A stretch of DNA of 64,000 bases from assembly GCA_016647705.1 (NCBI GenBank), contig CM028328.1, positions 10,596,614 through 10,660,613 of the forward strand, written 5' to 3'. The notes under the pieces are model-generated. The model searched no databases. It was not told where the DNA came from and saw only the letters and a list, made by a program, of their open reading frames with translations. Positions 43,746-56,833 of this stretch are shown here, piece after piece. How positions within the stretch are numbered: the first letter of the stretch is position 1; each line of letters begins with the position of its first letter. Source of the DNA: Eucommia ulmoides (taxonomy: Eukaryota > Streptophyta > Magnoliopsida > Garryales > Eucommiaceae). The position numbers and the translations under genes are program-made.

Positions 43746-45090
43746 AATTGATTTTGAAATATTTTAAAGAAATTTTTAATTTAAACAGTATTTAATTTTT
43801 TATTTTTTATATCTTAAAATGTTAATAGAATATTTAAAAATAAAAAATAAATTTGAAATAAAATTAGGGTATTTATGATATTTTATAAATAAATAAAATA
43901 ATAATTGAAATTTTTTATTAAAAAATAAAAATTGAAGAAAATTTGAAAACAAATGAAATTCTATATATATATATATATATAAATTTTAGAAGTTTTGAAA
44001 AAAAAAATGGTCAAAATGGTATTTTTGTAAATTTTGTAGCTATTAAGGGTAATTTGGGAAGAATAAATATGATGGTACTTTTGCAATGAACCCAAAAAAT
44101 ATGGTACCTAGGAAGTTATTTTTTGAACAAATAGGACCCCTCAAATTTTTTCCAAAAAAAAATAGGAATTCAAAACAAAACAAAAATAGAAAATTTGAAA
44201 ACAAAAAATAAAATAAAAAACTGAAAGAAAAAAAATTGTTTTTAAATTTCAAGTGTTTAATTCTTTTTTGTTCTATTTTTGTTTATCTTTTTTTTTTTTT
44301 TTTTTTTTATTTAAGTTTGTTGGTCTTGTTTTCTTTTATTTTCTATAAACAGTACACACAAAACTAAAGAAATAAGCCAAATGAAATAAACAACATAAAA
44401 CAAAACTAAAATTAAAAATAAAATAAAATAAAATAAGGGAAAGAGAGAGGCATAGAAACGGAAAAGAAAAACAAAAACAAAAAAATAAATATTATGTTGC
44501 AAGGATAGTTTTACCAACAAAACATGACAAGGGATTTATCAAGTATCATAAAAATTACATTGAGTGTCATTGATATTTATCGAAAATAATATGAGGTTCT
44601 TGGGTTTATCCTCATATACTAAATTAGTATGACTTTTTTAAATTATCTTTCCGCTTTATTTGAGGGGAACAAATGAATGAAGTCAGATTATGGAAGCTTT
44701 TTCGGGAGGAAAAATTCTCATTTAAAAATTTCGTACACCAAATTCTAAAGTAGTGAAGTTAAATTATATTTTATACTTTTTAAGTTATATATATATATAC
44801 ACACACACATTACATTACATAAAAACTGTAGGAGAGACGTCCTGAACCGTGTGAGTGTCCGGATAGGAAAACTACTGTAACTTTTGTTGTGGACAGAGAT
44901 TGAGGGTTCTAATTCGAAAGCCTCATATAAGAAAGCAAAACACAATATCATATATTAACTAATCATTTCTCAAATACTATGATCATTCAAATCATAAGTC
45001 TTCAACAGTATATCATAAAAAATAAATATATAAGAGATGAAACTAAAAGTGAAAGAATATTTCGTATAATACAAGAGCATGCACCACATC
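43746..45090. other. AT-rich DNA with homopolymer tracts
   Basis: Contains (TA)n at 43963-43982, a T-run at 44290-44308, and a TA/CA microsatellite at 44786-44808. Open frames on the minus strand are low-complexity. No gene seen. Confidence 0.55.
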
Positions 45091-45102
45091 ACGCACATAT
45101 AC

Positions 45103-45396
45103 TTAGCAAGCTCCCGCACCTCCTCCGCCGCCATAACCCCCCCCAACATCTCCACCACCGCCGCCCCAACCCCCACCGCCATCGCCACCACCCTCACCAC
45201 CATCGCCATTGCCATCAGCACCACCCCCACCACCATCGCCATCTCCAAAAGCCGCACCTCCACCATCGAAGCCTCCATGATGTCTCCTGCTAGGTTTGCC
45301 GGACCAGGAGTTGCAACAACTGCTAATTACCATTGCTATAACGAAGACAGAAACAGCTACCGTGATGGCTATGATTATTACAACTATACCGTGCAT
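45103..45396 (-). CDS. Glycine-rich membrane-anchored protein (locus 3)
   Basis: This ORF has 97 codons starting at ATG 45396. It opens directly with a hydrophobic segment (HGIVVIIIAITVAVSVFVIA), followed by SGKPSRRHHGGFDGG and a long Gly/Asp-rich tail ending in Cys. Compared with locus 2 the first 25 or so codons before the membrane segment are absent, and the tail has Asp and Ala in place of many Cys. The promoter block upstream is well kept, with TATATATAG at plus 45464-45472, 70 bases from the ATG. It is likely an expressed or recently expressed paralogue, though the short N-terminus could also mean decay. Confidence 0.55.
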   Translation of the reverse strand: MHGIVVIIIAITVAVSVFVIAMVISSCCNSWSGKPSRRHHGGFDGGGAAFGDGDGGGGGADGNGDGGEGGGDGGGGWGGGGGDVGGGYGGGGGAGAC

Positions 45397-45600
45397 ATTT
45401 TTTTTTTTAATTTATTTTGCAAGCTCTGGCGTGAGTTTAGAACTTCGAAGATAGCCTGCAGTTCTATATATACAGAGAAATATCACGTTGACAAGGTCCA
45501 TAATTTTTGTTTCCTTTGCATATATTGCCACAATTTTTTTTATATTTTCAATTGAACCCCCTAAACTCTAGAAACTTCTCGCATTAATTTTTTTTCCCTC
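45397..45600 (-). promoter_or_regulatory. Promoter block of glycine-rich locus 3
   Basis: On the minus strand: GTCAACGTGATATTTCT, then a TATA box, then GAACTGCAGGCTATCTTCGA and AAACTCACGCCAGAG before the ATG. Same order and spacing as the other three loci. Confidence 0.6.
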
Positions 45601-45890
45601 TGAAAAGTCTAACTTGCAGAATCAACAAGGGTTCCTTTGGATGGAAGTGAGGAAAGTGGAGAGAGATTATCTTTCTTTCTATCCAATAAGAATTTTGGAA
45701 TTTTTATCTTGATATTAAGGGACGGGAGAGAGTAATATTATTTAAATAGACTAAATTGATACTATCTTACAAGATAAGACTGGGTCAAATTTGACGAGTA
45801 TACGTGGACACTAATGAACGACTATTCAACACGAATTAGGGTTAGTTTGCTAAGACTGAACGTAACTTAGTTGTACTCTTTTTCATTTCT
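45601..45890. repeat. Upstream flank of locus 3 shared with loci 2 and 4
   Basis: GGGTTCCTTTGGATGGAAG, TCAAATTTGACGAGTATACG and AATGAACGACTATTCAACAC match 21270-21430 and 59340-59480 in order. An extra AT-rich stretch of about 90 bases is present here. Confidence 0.65.
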
Positions 45891-46153
45891 TTTTTTTCAA
45901 ATAAAATTTTATCATAAGAAAGGAAATAGAACAATGAAAAACCTATCATGGGACTGGGCCAAAATTGATAGGAAATAAATGAATAGAAAATAGAAAAGAA
46001 AATAAAAAATCAAATCAAATCAAATCAAAATCACTCATCCCAATGTAAAAAATCATCCATGTAACCGGAATGATAATTTATTCACATTGATCTTGTTTAT
46101 CCCATTGATCTTGTTGTAACTCTAATTGAAAATTGTAATTTTATTTGTTTCTT

Positions 46154-46880
46154 TTAGAAAATTACCTGAAACTCATCTTTATCGAAATTGACATCTTCAC
46201 GAACTTGCCTAGGGGAGAGATTGAGATTTTCAATTGGTTGGGAATCAGAATCTTGATTAAAATTCTTATTAACCTCCAAATTCAATCCCTCAAATAAAAC
46301 TTCTTCCTCTTCTTCAACCATGTTTCTAGGTTCATTTATCATGATACTAGCTGACTCATTCTTGTCTCCACATTTTTGTGTGCTAGAGATTATTTCTTTA
46401 CCTCCACTCACTTCTCCAATCTGAACCTTGATAGACAAGCAGAAACAACACAATCAAACATAATACCTTTGAAAGTGTCTTACGTTTGTTGCCCATCTTC
46501 CAAATTAGTTTTACACACACGATTATCCTTGTTTCTATTGTCTAGACTTTTTTCCTCAATGTTGGCAGCCACTTCGTCCTCCTCTATTACTTCAACTGCC
46601 TCTTGATTTCCTTGTGACCAAGAGTGACTGATATTTTCCCCAATAACAATATCGTCGAGCTTTTTAGCTTCCTTCTCAGCAAGAACTGCATTACTTTCTT
46701 TGTTATTGGGTTGCTTCTCATTAATTATTTGCTTTGGATCTTTTGGGTGAGATATTAGTTTACAAGAAATGTTCTCATGGCGTTGATGATTGCAATGGGT
46801 GCAATATAAAGGAATCTTTTCAAAATGAATCGGTTGCCAAAATCCACTTCCATTTTCACCTTTACCGATCCAAACTCTAT
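46154..46880 (-). pseudogene. LINE ORF1 fragment
   Basis: On the minus strand a zinc-knuckle region reads RVWIGKGENGSGFWQPIHFE then LYCTHCNHQRHENISC, the CX2CX4HX4C finger of plant L1-type LINE ORF1 proteins. It is followed by an acidic, low-complexity tail with a frame change near 46470-46490, ending at 46154. The N-terminal DUF4283-like part, endonuclease and RT are absent. It directly abuts gypsy RNase H sequence at about 46885. Confidence 0.6.
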
Positions 46881-46884
46881 TCGG

Positions 46885-48650
46885 TCAAGACTTTAAAAGA
46901 ATTATTTCAGCACACACTGTCGCCAGATGTGGCTAAGATAGCTCTATAGTAGCATAGTACAATTTCAAAAGGAGCAGTTCTTATGCAGCAAAGACATCAT
47001 GTGGTATATGAAAGTCGAAAGCAAAATGACATTGAGAAGTGGTACACTGTCCAAGAGAAGGATTTTTGTAGAATTTGACTATCAGTTAGAGTACAAGCCC
47101 GGGTGAGTTAACGTCATAGTAGACGCCTTAAGCCGTAAGGTTGAACTAGCATATATTAGTAGTCCCAAATACCCATTGCTCGATCACATTAAGGAGGGAC
47201 TTCAACACGATCCCCTAACCAAAACTCTTGTTAGTATGGCCAATTATGGGAGGACGCGACGCTTTTGGCTAAGAGATAACCTTCTGTATACAATAGAGGA
47301 CAAACTTTAAGTCCCTAAGTAGCAAAACCTTTGAAATGAGTTAATAAAGGAAAGCCACGATTCAAAGTGAGCTATACGTCTCGGCATGAGGTGTATCATA
47401 GCGTTAATGGATGATGTTTACTATTGGCCTCGTATACAGAATGACATAGAAGTCTACGTCAGAATTTGTCTTGTTTGTCAGCAAAACAAGGTGGAGCAAC
47501 AACACCTAGCGAGATTGCTAGAACAGTTACCCATACTGGAACGACCATAAGAGACTATCTCCATGGATTTCATATCAGCCCTACCAAAATCAGAGGGTTG
47601 TGGGAGCATTGTGGTGGTAGTCGATTGATTTAGCAAGTATGTCGCATTCATTCCTACACTAGTCAACTATACTGTAGATGAGCCAGCCCGATTTTTTCTG
47701 AAGAATATGATAAATCTATGGGGAGTTCCTCAATATATTGTCAGTGATTGAGACCCTTAATTCACTAGTCGATTTTGGACATAATTGTTCAAATTACTAG
47801 AGATGGATTTGGACTTCTCAACAAGTTTTCATCCACAAACCGACGAGTAGACAGAGAGAATCAATACTTTGCTGGAATTATACTTGCGACACTATGTTAG
47901 TGCCAATCAAACTGACTGGGCCAAATTACTCGACGTGACACAATTCTCATACATTTTGCAAAAGAGCGAGGTGACCAATCAAAGCCCTTTTGAGATTGTT
48001 ATGGGAAGGCAACCGTTGACACCTAGTGCCTTAACAATGAGCTATGATGGGAAGAGTCCGACAGCGTACAAATTCGCTAAGGTGTAGAACAAACAGACCG
48101 ACATGGCTAGGGCGTACCTAGACAAAGCAGCCAAGAAAATGAAGAAATGGGCGGACAAGTCTATACAAACATTGGAGTTCAATGAGAGGGAATTGGTTCT
48201 TGTGAAACTTTTGTCACAACAGTTCAAATCTCTACACAAAAGTTCATAAGGGCCTTGTTTGGTATTACAAGGGCCCCTTTCCGGTAATAAAACGTGTTAG
48301 GAACGTCTCTTACCAACTCATTCTCCTACCAAAGTTGAAGATACATCATGTCTTCCACGTTAGTTTCATGAAGCCATATCATGAAGACATAGAAAAACCA
48401 GAACGCGGGGTATCAAAACGAGAACCAACTAAAATAACCACCTCTTTCAACAAAGAGGTTGATTGCATACCAATCAATTGGGTCATATAAAAGTGAGGTG
48501 TGCCAAATTAATTACCATGAGTATTTTGTCAAGTAGAAGAATCATTCGGATATTGAAGCAAGTTGGGAGCATGAAGACCAACTGTGGCAATTCGCAAATT
48601 ATATCCAAAGGTTCAAGGACGAAGGCGTGATGAGGACGTCACGAGAATAG
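46885..48650 (+). pseudogene. Gypsy RNase H end, integrase and chromodomain
   Basis: The RNase H piece reads LMQQRHHVVYESRKQND and, after a deletion, YKPG.VN and DALSRKVELA. The integrase zinc finger keeps ICLVCQQNK. Catalytic regions are readable as ISMDFISALPKS, then a VSD region, then FHPQTDE. The C-terminus has PSALTMSYDGKSPTAYKF and YQLILLPKLKIHHVFHVSF. The final part is a chromodomain (NYHEYFVK, NHSDIEASWEHEDQLWQF) in a shifted frame. Stops are frequent. The chromodomain places it among plant chromoviruses. Confidence 0.82.
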
Positions 48651-48661
48651 GTGGGGGCGAA

Positions 48662-48993
48662 TGTAACGTCCCTCACACCTTGGCCTTACTACTAGGGAAA
48701 TTCTCTATGTATGGAAGCCAAGTCTTATATATATATATATAGGGTAAGGGAGGATGATACTCTTGGAGGCTTCCAATTTTCTAGAATATTATAAGATATT
48801 GTAGAAAATTGTGGAGTATCCTTGATACCCAATTTTCTAGAATTATCTTTTGTAAATATTTAGTCGAATTCTTTAGATGATTGATTGTAGTCGTTAGATC
48901 GAAATGATCTCGACCGTCCATTGTAAGACCCGTGGCCTATATAAAGGGGAGAAAACTCATTTACTCCTCATCAAATTGTAAACAAGCAATACA
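48662..48993 (+). repeat. Gypsy 3' LTR, left part
   Basis: Starts TGTAACGTCCCTCACACC after the polypurine tract and includes a TATA box. It is cut at 48993 by a nested insertion and resumes at 56839 with AGCTTTCCATTCC, ending near GTGACA at 57019. Combined length about 513 bp. Confidence 0.7.
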
Positions 48994-49457
48994 TGTTGAT
49001 TATATTTTATAACCACAATGAAACAGAATTAAATAATAAACTAAAACATACATGGATTATAGGACACAACAATGAAAAATGGTAATCAAAAGCGTACATG
49101 TCTCGACCATTGCAGGAGATTGAACTATCGCAGTGGATTACTAACTAGGTCTTCCTCCCTATGATCTAGATTATATTGGTGGCGGTTCTCAATGTGAAGA
49201 AACCCCTTAATCTAGACTAGGGAGGAGACCTAGTTATACATACTAGGGTTTCTCGTTGGGCCCACCCATAACGGACTTCAACGAAACACTAAACATACAC
49301 TTACCACATAATTGGGTTTCTAAATAAAAGACGTCATAGTCCAAATCAAAATATAATCACTAATTATTTAGGCTGCTTAAATAATAGACTATCCATTAAC
49401 CTATTTTTGTAAAACAATCAATTCAATTAATGTTAGCCCATAAAAAATATTCCAACA
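48994..49457 (-). repeat. 3' LTR of the 7.84-kb element
   Basis: 464 bp. Matches 56371-56833 along its whole length with scattered substitutions. Confidence 0.9.
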
Positions 49458-49789
49458 TTCTCCCACTTAGGTTACATTAATTGAATAAATTTAATTTTGA
49501 AAATAAGACTTTCGGATTAATAACAAAAAATAAAAATAAAAATTGGTGTGGCCACACTTTTTGTTTAAAGAAATGATAATCTACAAGTAGTATCTTGATA
49601 AACTTATTCGATCCAACGTGATCTTAATATTAGTTTACGATAGTCTATATGTTAATCTCAACAAATATAAAACTTTCATACTCACAAATACTTGTAACCA
49701 TATCGATATAGATCATAAGCCTAGTAGTGTAGTAAGAAACCAATATCAACATGTGATCATTATCAATATGTATTATTCTTATTGGTCCT

Positions 49790-50020
49790 TATTACAATTT
49801 CTCAACAAAATTAAATTGTAATTGCAATTTCTAGAAAAAATGAAGTTGCTAATTATAGTTTCTCAATAAAATGAAATTATTGCAATTTCTCAACAAAATA
49901 AAATTGGTAATTGCAGTTTCTTAACAAAATGAAACTGTTACAATTTATCAACAAAATAAAATTGTTAATTGTAGTTTCTCAACAAAATAAAATTGCTGCA
50001 ATTTCTCAACAATATAAAAT
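49790..50020. repeat. Minisatellite inside the 7.84-kb element
   Basis: About eight copies of a roughly 28-bp unit GCAATTTCTCAACAAAAT with AAAATTG, varying at a few bases. Confidence 0.8.
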
Positions 50021-50149
50021 TGTTTGATTTTAACAAGTCATCTGTCATTAACAATACATCACAAAATCTAAAAACAGTGATTTGTGACAACTAAAAGTAT
50101 ACAACTGTAATTCTTAAGGCACAATATCTTAAGATACCATATTATATAA

Positions 50150-51860
50150 TCAATTCAAATAATATGATATGTAACAATATAATACGCAATAATAGTAATC
50201 ATCAAATAGAGTTTAATTTTGCAAAACACATAATAATAGTGGTCACAACATAATCATCGAAATAAATAGAAATACAAAAATTCTACTAAACCAGATAATC
50301 AAAAGACTCAATGACACTCATATTCATAACATGTTCCTTGAATACTATGGGTATTAAATCTTGGTTTAATATAATCAATTTAAATAATATAATATGCAAT
50401 AATGATGATCATCAAATAGATTTTAATTTTGCAAAACGCATAACAATAGTGGTCACAATATATCATAGAATTAAAGAAAAAAAAAACCCTACTAAACCAG
50501 AGAATCAAAATGCTCAAATAAGTATAAACGACACATTATAAGAATCAATTGTATCATCATAATGTCTCCTTTGGGTTGAGTCTATAATAAATAATTAGTC
50601 TTTAAGTATGAAGATCAACAAAATAAGAAACATTTTATAACAATAATGATCAATGCTTACATGACACAATCATCGTAATAAAAGAGATTAAAGAGATTCC
50701 CATTACATCAGGGAAACAATTTAGAATTTCACTGTGGCATTATTGTTGTTCACAACAAAAAGAAATTACTTTTACAAAAAATTGCAACTAGATCAATTAT
50801 AGGCAATAGGCAAAATACTCAATTAAGGATAGGCAATACAATATAAGAATCAATTTTGTTATCATAAACTCCCCTTTAGGCAGAGTCTACAATAAATAAT
50901 TATTCTTTAATCATGAAGATCAACAAAATAAGAAAAATTTACAGATTTAAAAATATATCCCCTTTGGGTAGATTGACCTTTAAATCCATATATCCCCTTC
51001 AAAATATAATGAATCAAATAATCTTTCAAAATTCATTCTCTTTGAGTAAATAAATTTATCAAATTATTTATCTCCCATAATATTCTCATGCAATTAAATT
51101 AATTTACACAATAACCTCCTTTGGGCAGGTGAATGTACAAATTAATCTTAAATTTTTCCATAACAAAAATAGAAACTCAAAAACTTACAAACTATGTTGG
51201 TTAAAACACTTTGATAAAATAATTTCAACAATTCATAAGCAAACGTTCTAAATTGAAAAAATTAAATAATATTACCCAACAATTAAATTAATCAGCACAA
51301 TAACCCCCTTTGGGCAGGTGAATGTACAAATTAGTCTAAAATTTTCTCATCAACAAAATAGAAACTTAAAAACTTGCAAACTATGTTAGTTAAATCACTT
51401 TATTAAAATAATATCAACAATTCACAAATAAACGTTCTAAATTGAAAAAATTAAACAATATTGCCTAACAATTAAATTAATCTGTACAATAACCCCATTT
51501 GGGCAGGTGAATGCACAAATTAATCAAAAACAAATCTCATCTAGGAACTCAAAAACTTGCAAATTATGTTGGTTAAATCACTTTGATAAAATAACCTCAA
51601 CAATTCACAAACAAACGTTCTAAAATGGGAAAATTAAATTATATTACCCAACAATTAAATTAATCTGTACAATAATCCCCTTTGGGCATGTGAATGTACA
51701 AATTAATCTAAAATTTTTCTATCAACAAAATAGGAACTCGAAAAATTGAAAACTGTGTTGATTAAATCACTTTAGTAAAATAATTTCAACAATTCACAAG
51801 CAACCATTACAAAATGAAAAAATTAAATAATATTGCCCAACCACAACAGTTCATATTAGT
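50150..51860. repeat. Internal tandem units of the 7.84-kb element
   Basis: Two units of about 210 bp with TTTTAATTTTGCAAAACGCA (50150-50560). Two units with GAGTCTACAATAAATAATTA (50570 and 50880). Four units of about 185 bp with CCCTTTGGGCAGGTGAATG near 51117, 51307, 51494 and 51677. The word CCTTTGGG(C/T) recurs in all of these. Confidence 0.75.
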
Positions 51861-54299
51861 AATATATATGCATATGATCAAAACAAGTTGAAGTAGGTTA
51901 CAAAATATACTTTTAATGATCAACGATCAATTATAATTGTAAGAATTTGAACAACAAGTTTATCACACACTTAAACTAATTATTAAATTAGTCTCTATTT
52001 AGAATAAATAAATTAAGGGCTTGAAATTTTTAAAACTATAATTAATCATAATTAGTATTTTTATGAGTTTCTTAATATGAACCTCAAAAGGCCGAAAATT
52101 ATAGTTAAGAAAGTCAAATTAGTTAAGAAATTACATAAGTCCAAATCCAAAATCAATATCTATATACTGAGCCCATACCTAGATCCCTACCAAGATATTC
52201 TTGTCAGGGTGATAATATTTTCAATTCAAAGCTTTCTTATATATTCATGAATAATTTATCCATATTAGTAATTCCATCAGACTTGTTAATTAATAAATAA
52301 TTAATGGTCCAACAGGTCCATCAGAATTTATGTATAACTCATTAAATACTTTAAGGGCCAGACAATACAAGAACAAACCCATGCGAAATTGTACAAAAAT
52401 AACTCAATACTTTTCTTCCATTCCAAAATACAAATATATTTCCTCAAACATAACCCAAATTCGAAAAATGAAAGATCTCATTTCTATTGATGGAAGATGT
52501 AGTAATAACCAAATTAATTATTAATATCATACCTAGCCCACTAAGAATCTTGAATATATATCATACAAACGATTACCTACGACCACTTTTTAATAGTGCT
52601 CTATTTAATTTAACTTTCATCAGGTTACCAAAATAAAATAAGGATATAATTCTTTCAATCATGTCATTCATCATGTAAATATTTCACAAAGACAACAAAT
52701 AGAAAGATAAGGAGTCAATCCACTTTAGGATTCCTAACCATTAAATATATAAATAATGTGGGGATTCAACATACCCCCTCACACGCAGGGTGAACTTCAC
52801 AAACCGTTGCGAACGATTTTCAGAAATTCCAAAAACAATATGTCAAATTAAATATGTTAAAAAATCATTTTCCTTACTTGACCCTTTCAACAATATACAC
52901 CATATCAAATTATTTTATTAAAAGCAACATTTATGTATTTCAACTCATTAAAGCAACAAAATTTGTCAAGAGACTTGCTAATATCACCCATACAATGATC
53001 AAAACCTTATATGTGTTGATGAAAAAGTTATGGATAGAGAATTATAGAAATCTTAACTTAATGGAATGTTGAAAACTTGCCAATTTAATGGAGTTTTTGT
53101 TTCTAAATAATTGTGCTACCTTACGCAAATGTGTGAATACTAATTTCACACATCGATTTGATCCCTTGTCAGAAAAAGTTCACCAATAATGTTTGCTTAT
53201 TGGTTCATCTTCTTTTTCATTGTTATTATTGCTATTATTTAGAAACAATAATCTAGTCTCCTCCGAGGGAGATGGAAATTAAGAGGCTTGTAAAGATCAG
53301 TTGACGAAAATCAATTTCTACTACAATACTCTCGCATGAGCCAAAATTCAAAATATCTATCTCATACGATAGAAATTGAATACATAATTGTTAGGCATTT
53401 ATTTTCCTAGAAGGTAACGAGATTTATTTACTTCCACAAACCCTTCAACTTTAGTGGGCACAATGTTCTTAATTTAAGCAACTGCAATCCTATTCCAAAT
53501 CAATTAACATAATTTCTATAAATATTTTAACCGAAAATCATGCTTAAAAATAATTTTAAGCTAATTAAAGCACATAATAAGTAATAATTAATTAAAATTA
53601 TTTTTAATCCTCAAAATATAAAATAAATTATCCAAAAAATAGATAACGGGAAAATGAGTGCAAAGGAAAAATTGAGACCCAAAACGGATCCCGTATACAC
53701 TCTCATGCGGCCCGCGTGCTAAGCCCTACACATGAGGCTTGCAAGGCCTAATTGGAGGTCATCTTCAACCTTCAGCCGAGTCTGAAAATCGGGACATGCT
53801 ACCCGGTCGTGACCCGCTCAATTCAAACTACTAAAGACAAGTTCATGCAATAAGGTTGTGATCACGTGTAGGAGGGAAGAGGCTTGAGTAGTACTAAAAA
53901 GAACTAATATTAGCATGAGGTTGTTGCTTAAGGGAGGCATCACAGGGCTTCTGAATTAATAATAAAAGAAGAGTTGTGAAACCGTAAGACCAATTCGCGG
54001 TCTTGCATTTAATGCTCCACATGATTCCAAGCTCCTAAATCTTCTTATTACGAGGAAAAAGAATTCAAATAATTGTCCTTCCCTAATTGCCATGAGACCA
54101 TTCATTTTATATTGTTATTATTGGCTTAAATTACACTTCTCACCGACTAAGTTCTAAAGTCTCCATGGTATATGATCGAAACAAATCTCAATCCATATTT
54201 ACACAAAACACCCCCAACCTTAATCCATGAATCAAAAGGAACAAAGTCTGTTTCAAAATTTTAGGGCCCATTAAACATAGGCCTAGTAGACAAAGTTAA

Positions 54300-54580
54300 T
54301 TCTAGTCAAACTTTAGGGTCTTATATGTTTAAAATTGAAACTACTTGGATTAAAGTGATATTCTAGTAAAACTTCCAGGGTAGAAAGTGTCAAAACCTCA
54401 ATAATATTAAGAGCAAATTTCTAGGATGACTTTTTAAAAAACCCTATGCCGCTTCCCAAAAGGTGTTTATGTTTAAAATGAAACTATTTGGATCAAGGTG
54501 ATATTCTAGTCAAATTTCCGGGGTAAAAAGTGTCAAAACCCTATTTCTAATTTTAAGAGCAAATGTCAGCATGCATTGCA
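54300..54580. repeat. Tandem duplication of about 150 bp
   Basis: GTTTAAAATTGAAACTACTTGG with GTGATATTCTAGTAAAACTT at about 54330-54385 is repeated with small changes at 54470-54525, each followed by AAAGTGTCAAAACC. Confidence 0.65.
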
Positions 54581-55144
54581 GCCGCCTCAAATTACAGGGG
54601 TACTAACTCGAAAACCTATTTCAAAATCCTAACCCTAATTTCAATACCCTATGTATTGCAGCTGCCTCATCTCTCTCCCCACCATCCATATTGCAGCCGC
54701 TTCCTAAATCGAAACCCTATTTCCGCCTCCCTTTGCCGCCCCGTCTTCGAAAACAATCCCCATCGCCAAATGAAACCCAGAACAGTAAACCCACCACCTC
54801 ACCACTTCCTCCCGAAACAGAGAACGGCGGAGAGGAAGAGGTGTCCGGAAACCTGATCCCAGCGAGGTGCCAATGACTACCTCATAATTTCAAGAGTTTT
54901 CGAGTGTTTGGGGTGTGGTTTTCAACTGCATTTGTTTTGTTTCCAGAGAGACGGAGAGTTAAGGTGATGGACCGGCGGCGGAACACGAAAGTCGAAATGA
55001 CGGAGAGGAGCGAAGATAGAGAGGGAAGAGAAGTGCGTCGGAGATGGATTTTCAACACGAAGGTGGCATTCATTTAGTGTTTCTGTTTCAGTGGTGTATG
55101 TTCACATAACATTTGAAACGAAAAATCATGGAGTAAAAAAAAAA

Positions 55145-55952
55145 GGGACAATTGGTAGGAGGTCCTATATTTAAGTTCTAATTGGTCAAAAGTCCTACAT
55201 GTGGTAAAAACTTTTGATTTAGTCACATCTCTTTTAAAACGCAGAAGCCTTATTCATGTAATAATCACGCGTTAGTTACATGTAACTATTTTCTGTGTAA
55301 TATCACTGTATTAGTTACAGGTAACTAATTTTTTTTATTTTTTTTTTTCCAGTTACATATTCCAATAATATGTAACTTTTAGTTACATGTTTCTGATATG
55401 TAATTAAAAAGTTTGATATTTTTCAATTACATGTTTTAATAATATGTAACTTTTTAGTTACATATCTTTGATTTGTAACTAAAAAGTTTGATATTTTTCA
55501 GTTACATGTTTTAATAATATATAACTTTTTAGTTACATGTCTCTAATTTGTAACTAAAAAGTTTGATATTTTTCCAGTAACGTCACAAAATATTATATGT
55601 AACTAAAAAGTTTGATATTTTTCCAGTAACGTCACAAAATATTATATATATATTGTAACATGTAACTAATATTATATAAACTCATGTAACTAAAAATGCT
55701 TAAATATGTGTGAAAAGTAACAATTATGAAATTATAACTAACATTAGTTACATGTAACAGAATTCACTATAAAAATCGAATGTACTCACTAAAAGACTCT
55801 CTACAATCCTTGCAAAATTCCTACAATTCCTGCAATGCGGGATTAAAATACAAGTGGAATCTAACTTAAAGGATTAAATCAAAATCTAATAACACAAAAA
55901 GACTTTTCACCAATTAGACTTAAAAAAAGAGACTTTTCACCCATTTTTCCAA
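55145..55952. mobile_element. Inverted-repeat element nested in the 7.84-kb element
   Basis: The left arm has TTAAGTTCTAATTGGTCAAAA and TTTTGATTTAGTC. The right arm read in reverse has TTAAGTCTAATTGGTGAAAA and TTTTGATTTAATCC. The interior has many AGTTACATGTAACTA palindromes and five copies of AACTAAAAAGTTTGATATTT. Same family as 13600-14200. No ORF. Confidence 0.6.
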
Positions 55953-56370
55953 AAAAAAAATTCTATGTATAGTTTCCCAAAATTTATTCTGAAAATGAGG
56001 AACAGAACTGAAACAATATTTTTTTTTCGTAAACCTTTTGGAAACATAAATACTAAGGCCTCATCTCTTTAGACTTTCTGTGTCCAGATTTCTTTTTCTG
56101 TTCTTAGTTTCTGTGGAAACTGAAACAGAAATACTACGGACGCCAAGTAACCAAATTCATCTCTAGAAAAATCTTTCTATTACAGTCGATAATCTAACCT
56201 AAGTTAACAACAAGAATAAAGAGGAACAACAACCTTAAAGTTCTACAATCAATCGAACAAAAAATTCATATGAAATCGTGGCTCAAAGATTTGGTTTCGA
56301 AAATAAATAAAAATAAAAATTTGTTTTTAATTGTAAATCTTAAATCATGTATGTTAACTCCGATACCACA

Positions 56371-56833
56371 TGTTGATTATATCTTATAATCACAATAAAC
56401 AGAATTAAATAATAAACTAAAGCATAGATAGATTATAGGACACAATAATGAAAAATAGTAATCAAAAGCATACCTGTCTCGGCCATTGTAGGAGATTGAA
56501 CTGTCGCAGCGAATTACTACCTAGGTCTTCCTCGCTATAATCTAAATTATTGTAGAGGCAGCTCTCAGTGGGAAGAAATCCCTTAATCTAGACTAGAGAT
56601 GAGACCTAATTATATATATTAGGGTTTCTCATTTAACCCTCCCATAACGGGTTTCAATGAAACCCTAAACCTACATTTACCACTTAACTGGATTTCTATA
56701 TAAAAGATGTCACAGCCCAAATCAAAATATGATCACTGATTATTTGGGCTACTTAAATAATAGACTATCTATTAACCCGTTTTTGTAAAACAATTAATTC
56801 AATTAATGTTAACTCATAAAAAATATTCCAACA
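56371..56833 (-). repeat. 5' LTR of the 7.84-kb element
   Basis: 463 bp, TGTTGATTAT to ATTCCAACA on the plus strand, next to the primer site. Confidence 0.9.

Larger units (their letters stand above)
48994..56833 (-). mobile_element. 7.84-kb coding-free LTR element (LARD-like)
   Basis: Minus-strand element with LTRs 48994-49457 and 56371-56833 (464 and 463 bp), both TGTTG...CAACA. A primer site TGGTATCGGAG (plus 56358-56368) lies next to the 5' LTR. A polypurine tract TAAGTGGGAGAA (plus 49458-49469) lies next to the 3' LTR. A perfect ATACA target duplication flanks it (48989-48993 and 56834-56838). The 6.9-kb interior has no gag or pol; it is AT-rich and rich in internal tandem repeats. It needs proteins from another element to move. 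Confidence 0.9.

Noticed and set aside
44043-44520. Phe/Leu-rich minus-strand frames
   Set aside because: Translations of A-rich tracts; no sign of a real gene.
49790-50020. CRISPR-like array
   Set aside because: Units are direct, near-adjacent AT-rich repeats with no unique spacers, inside a plant LTR element.
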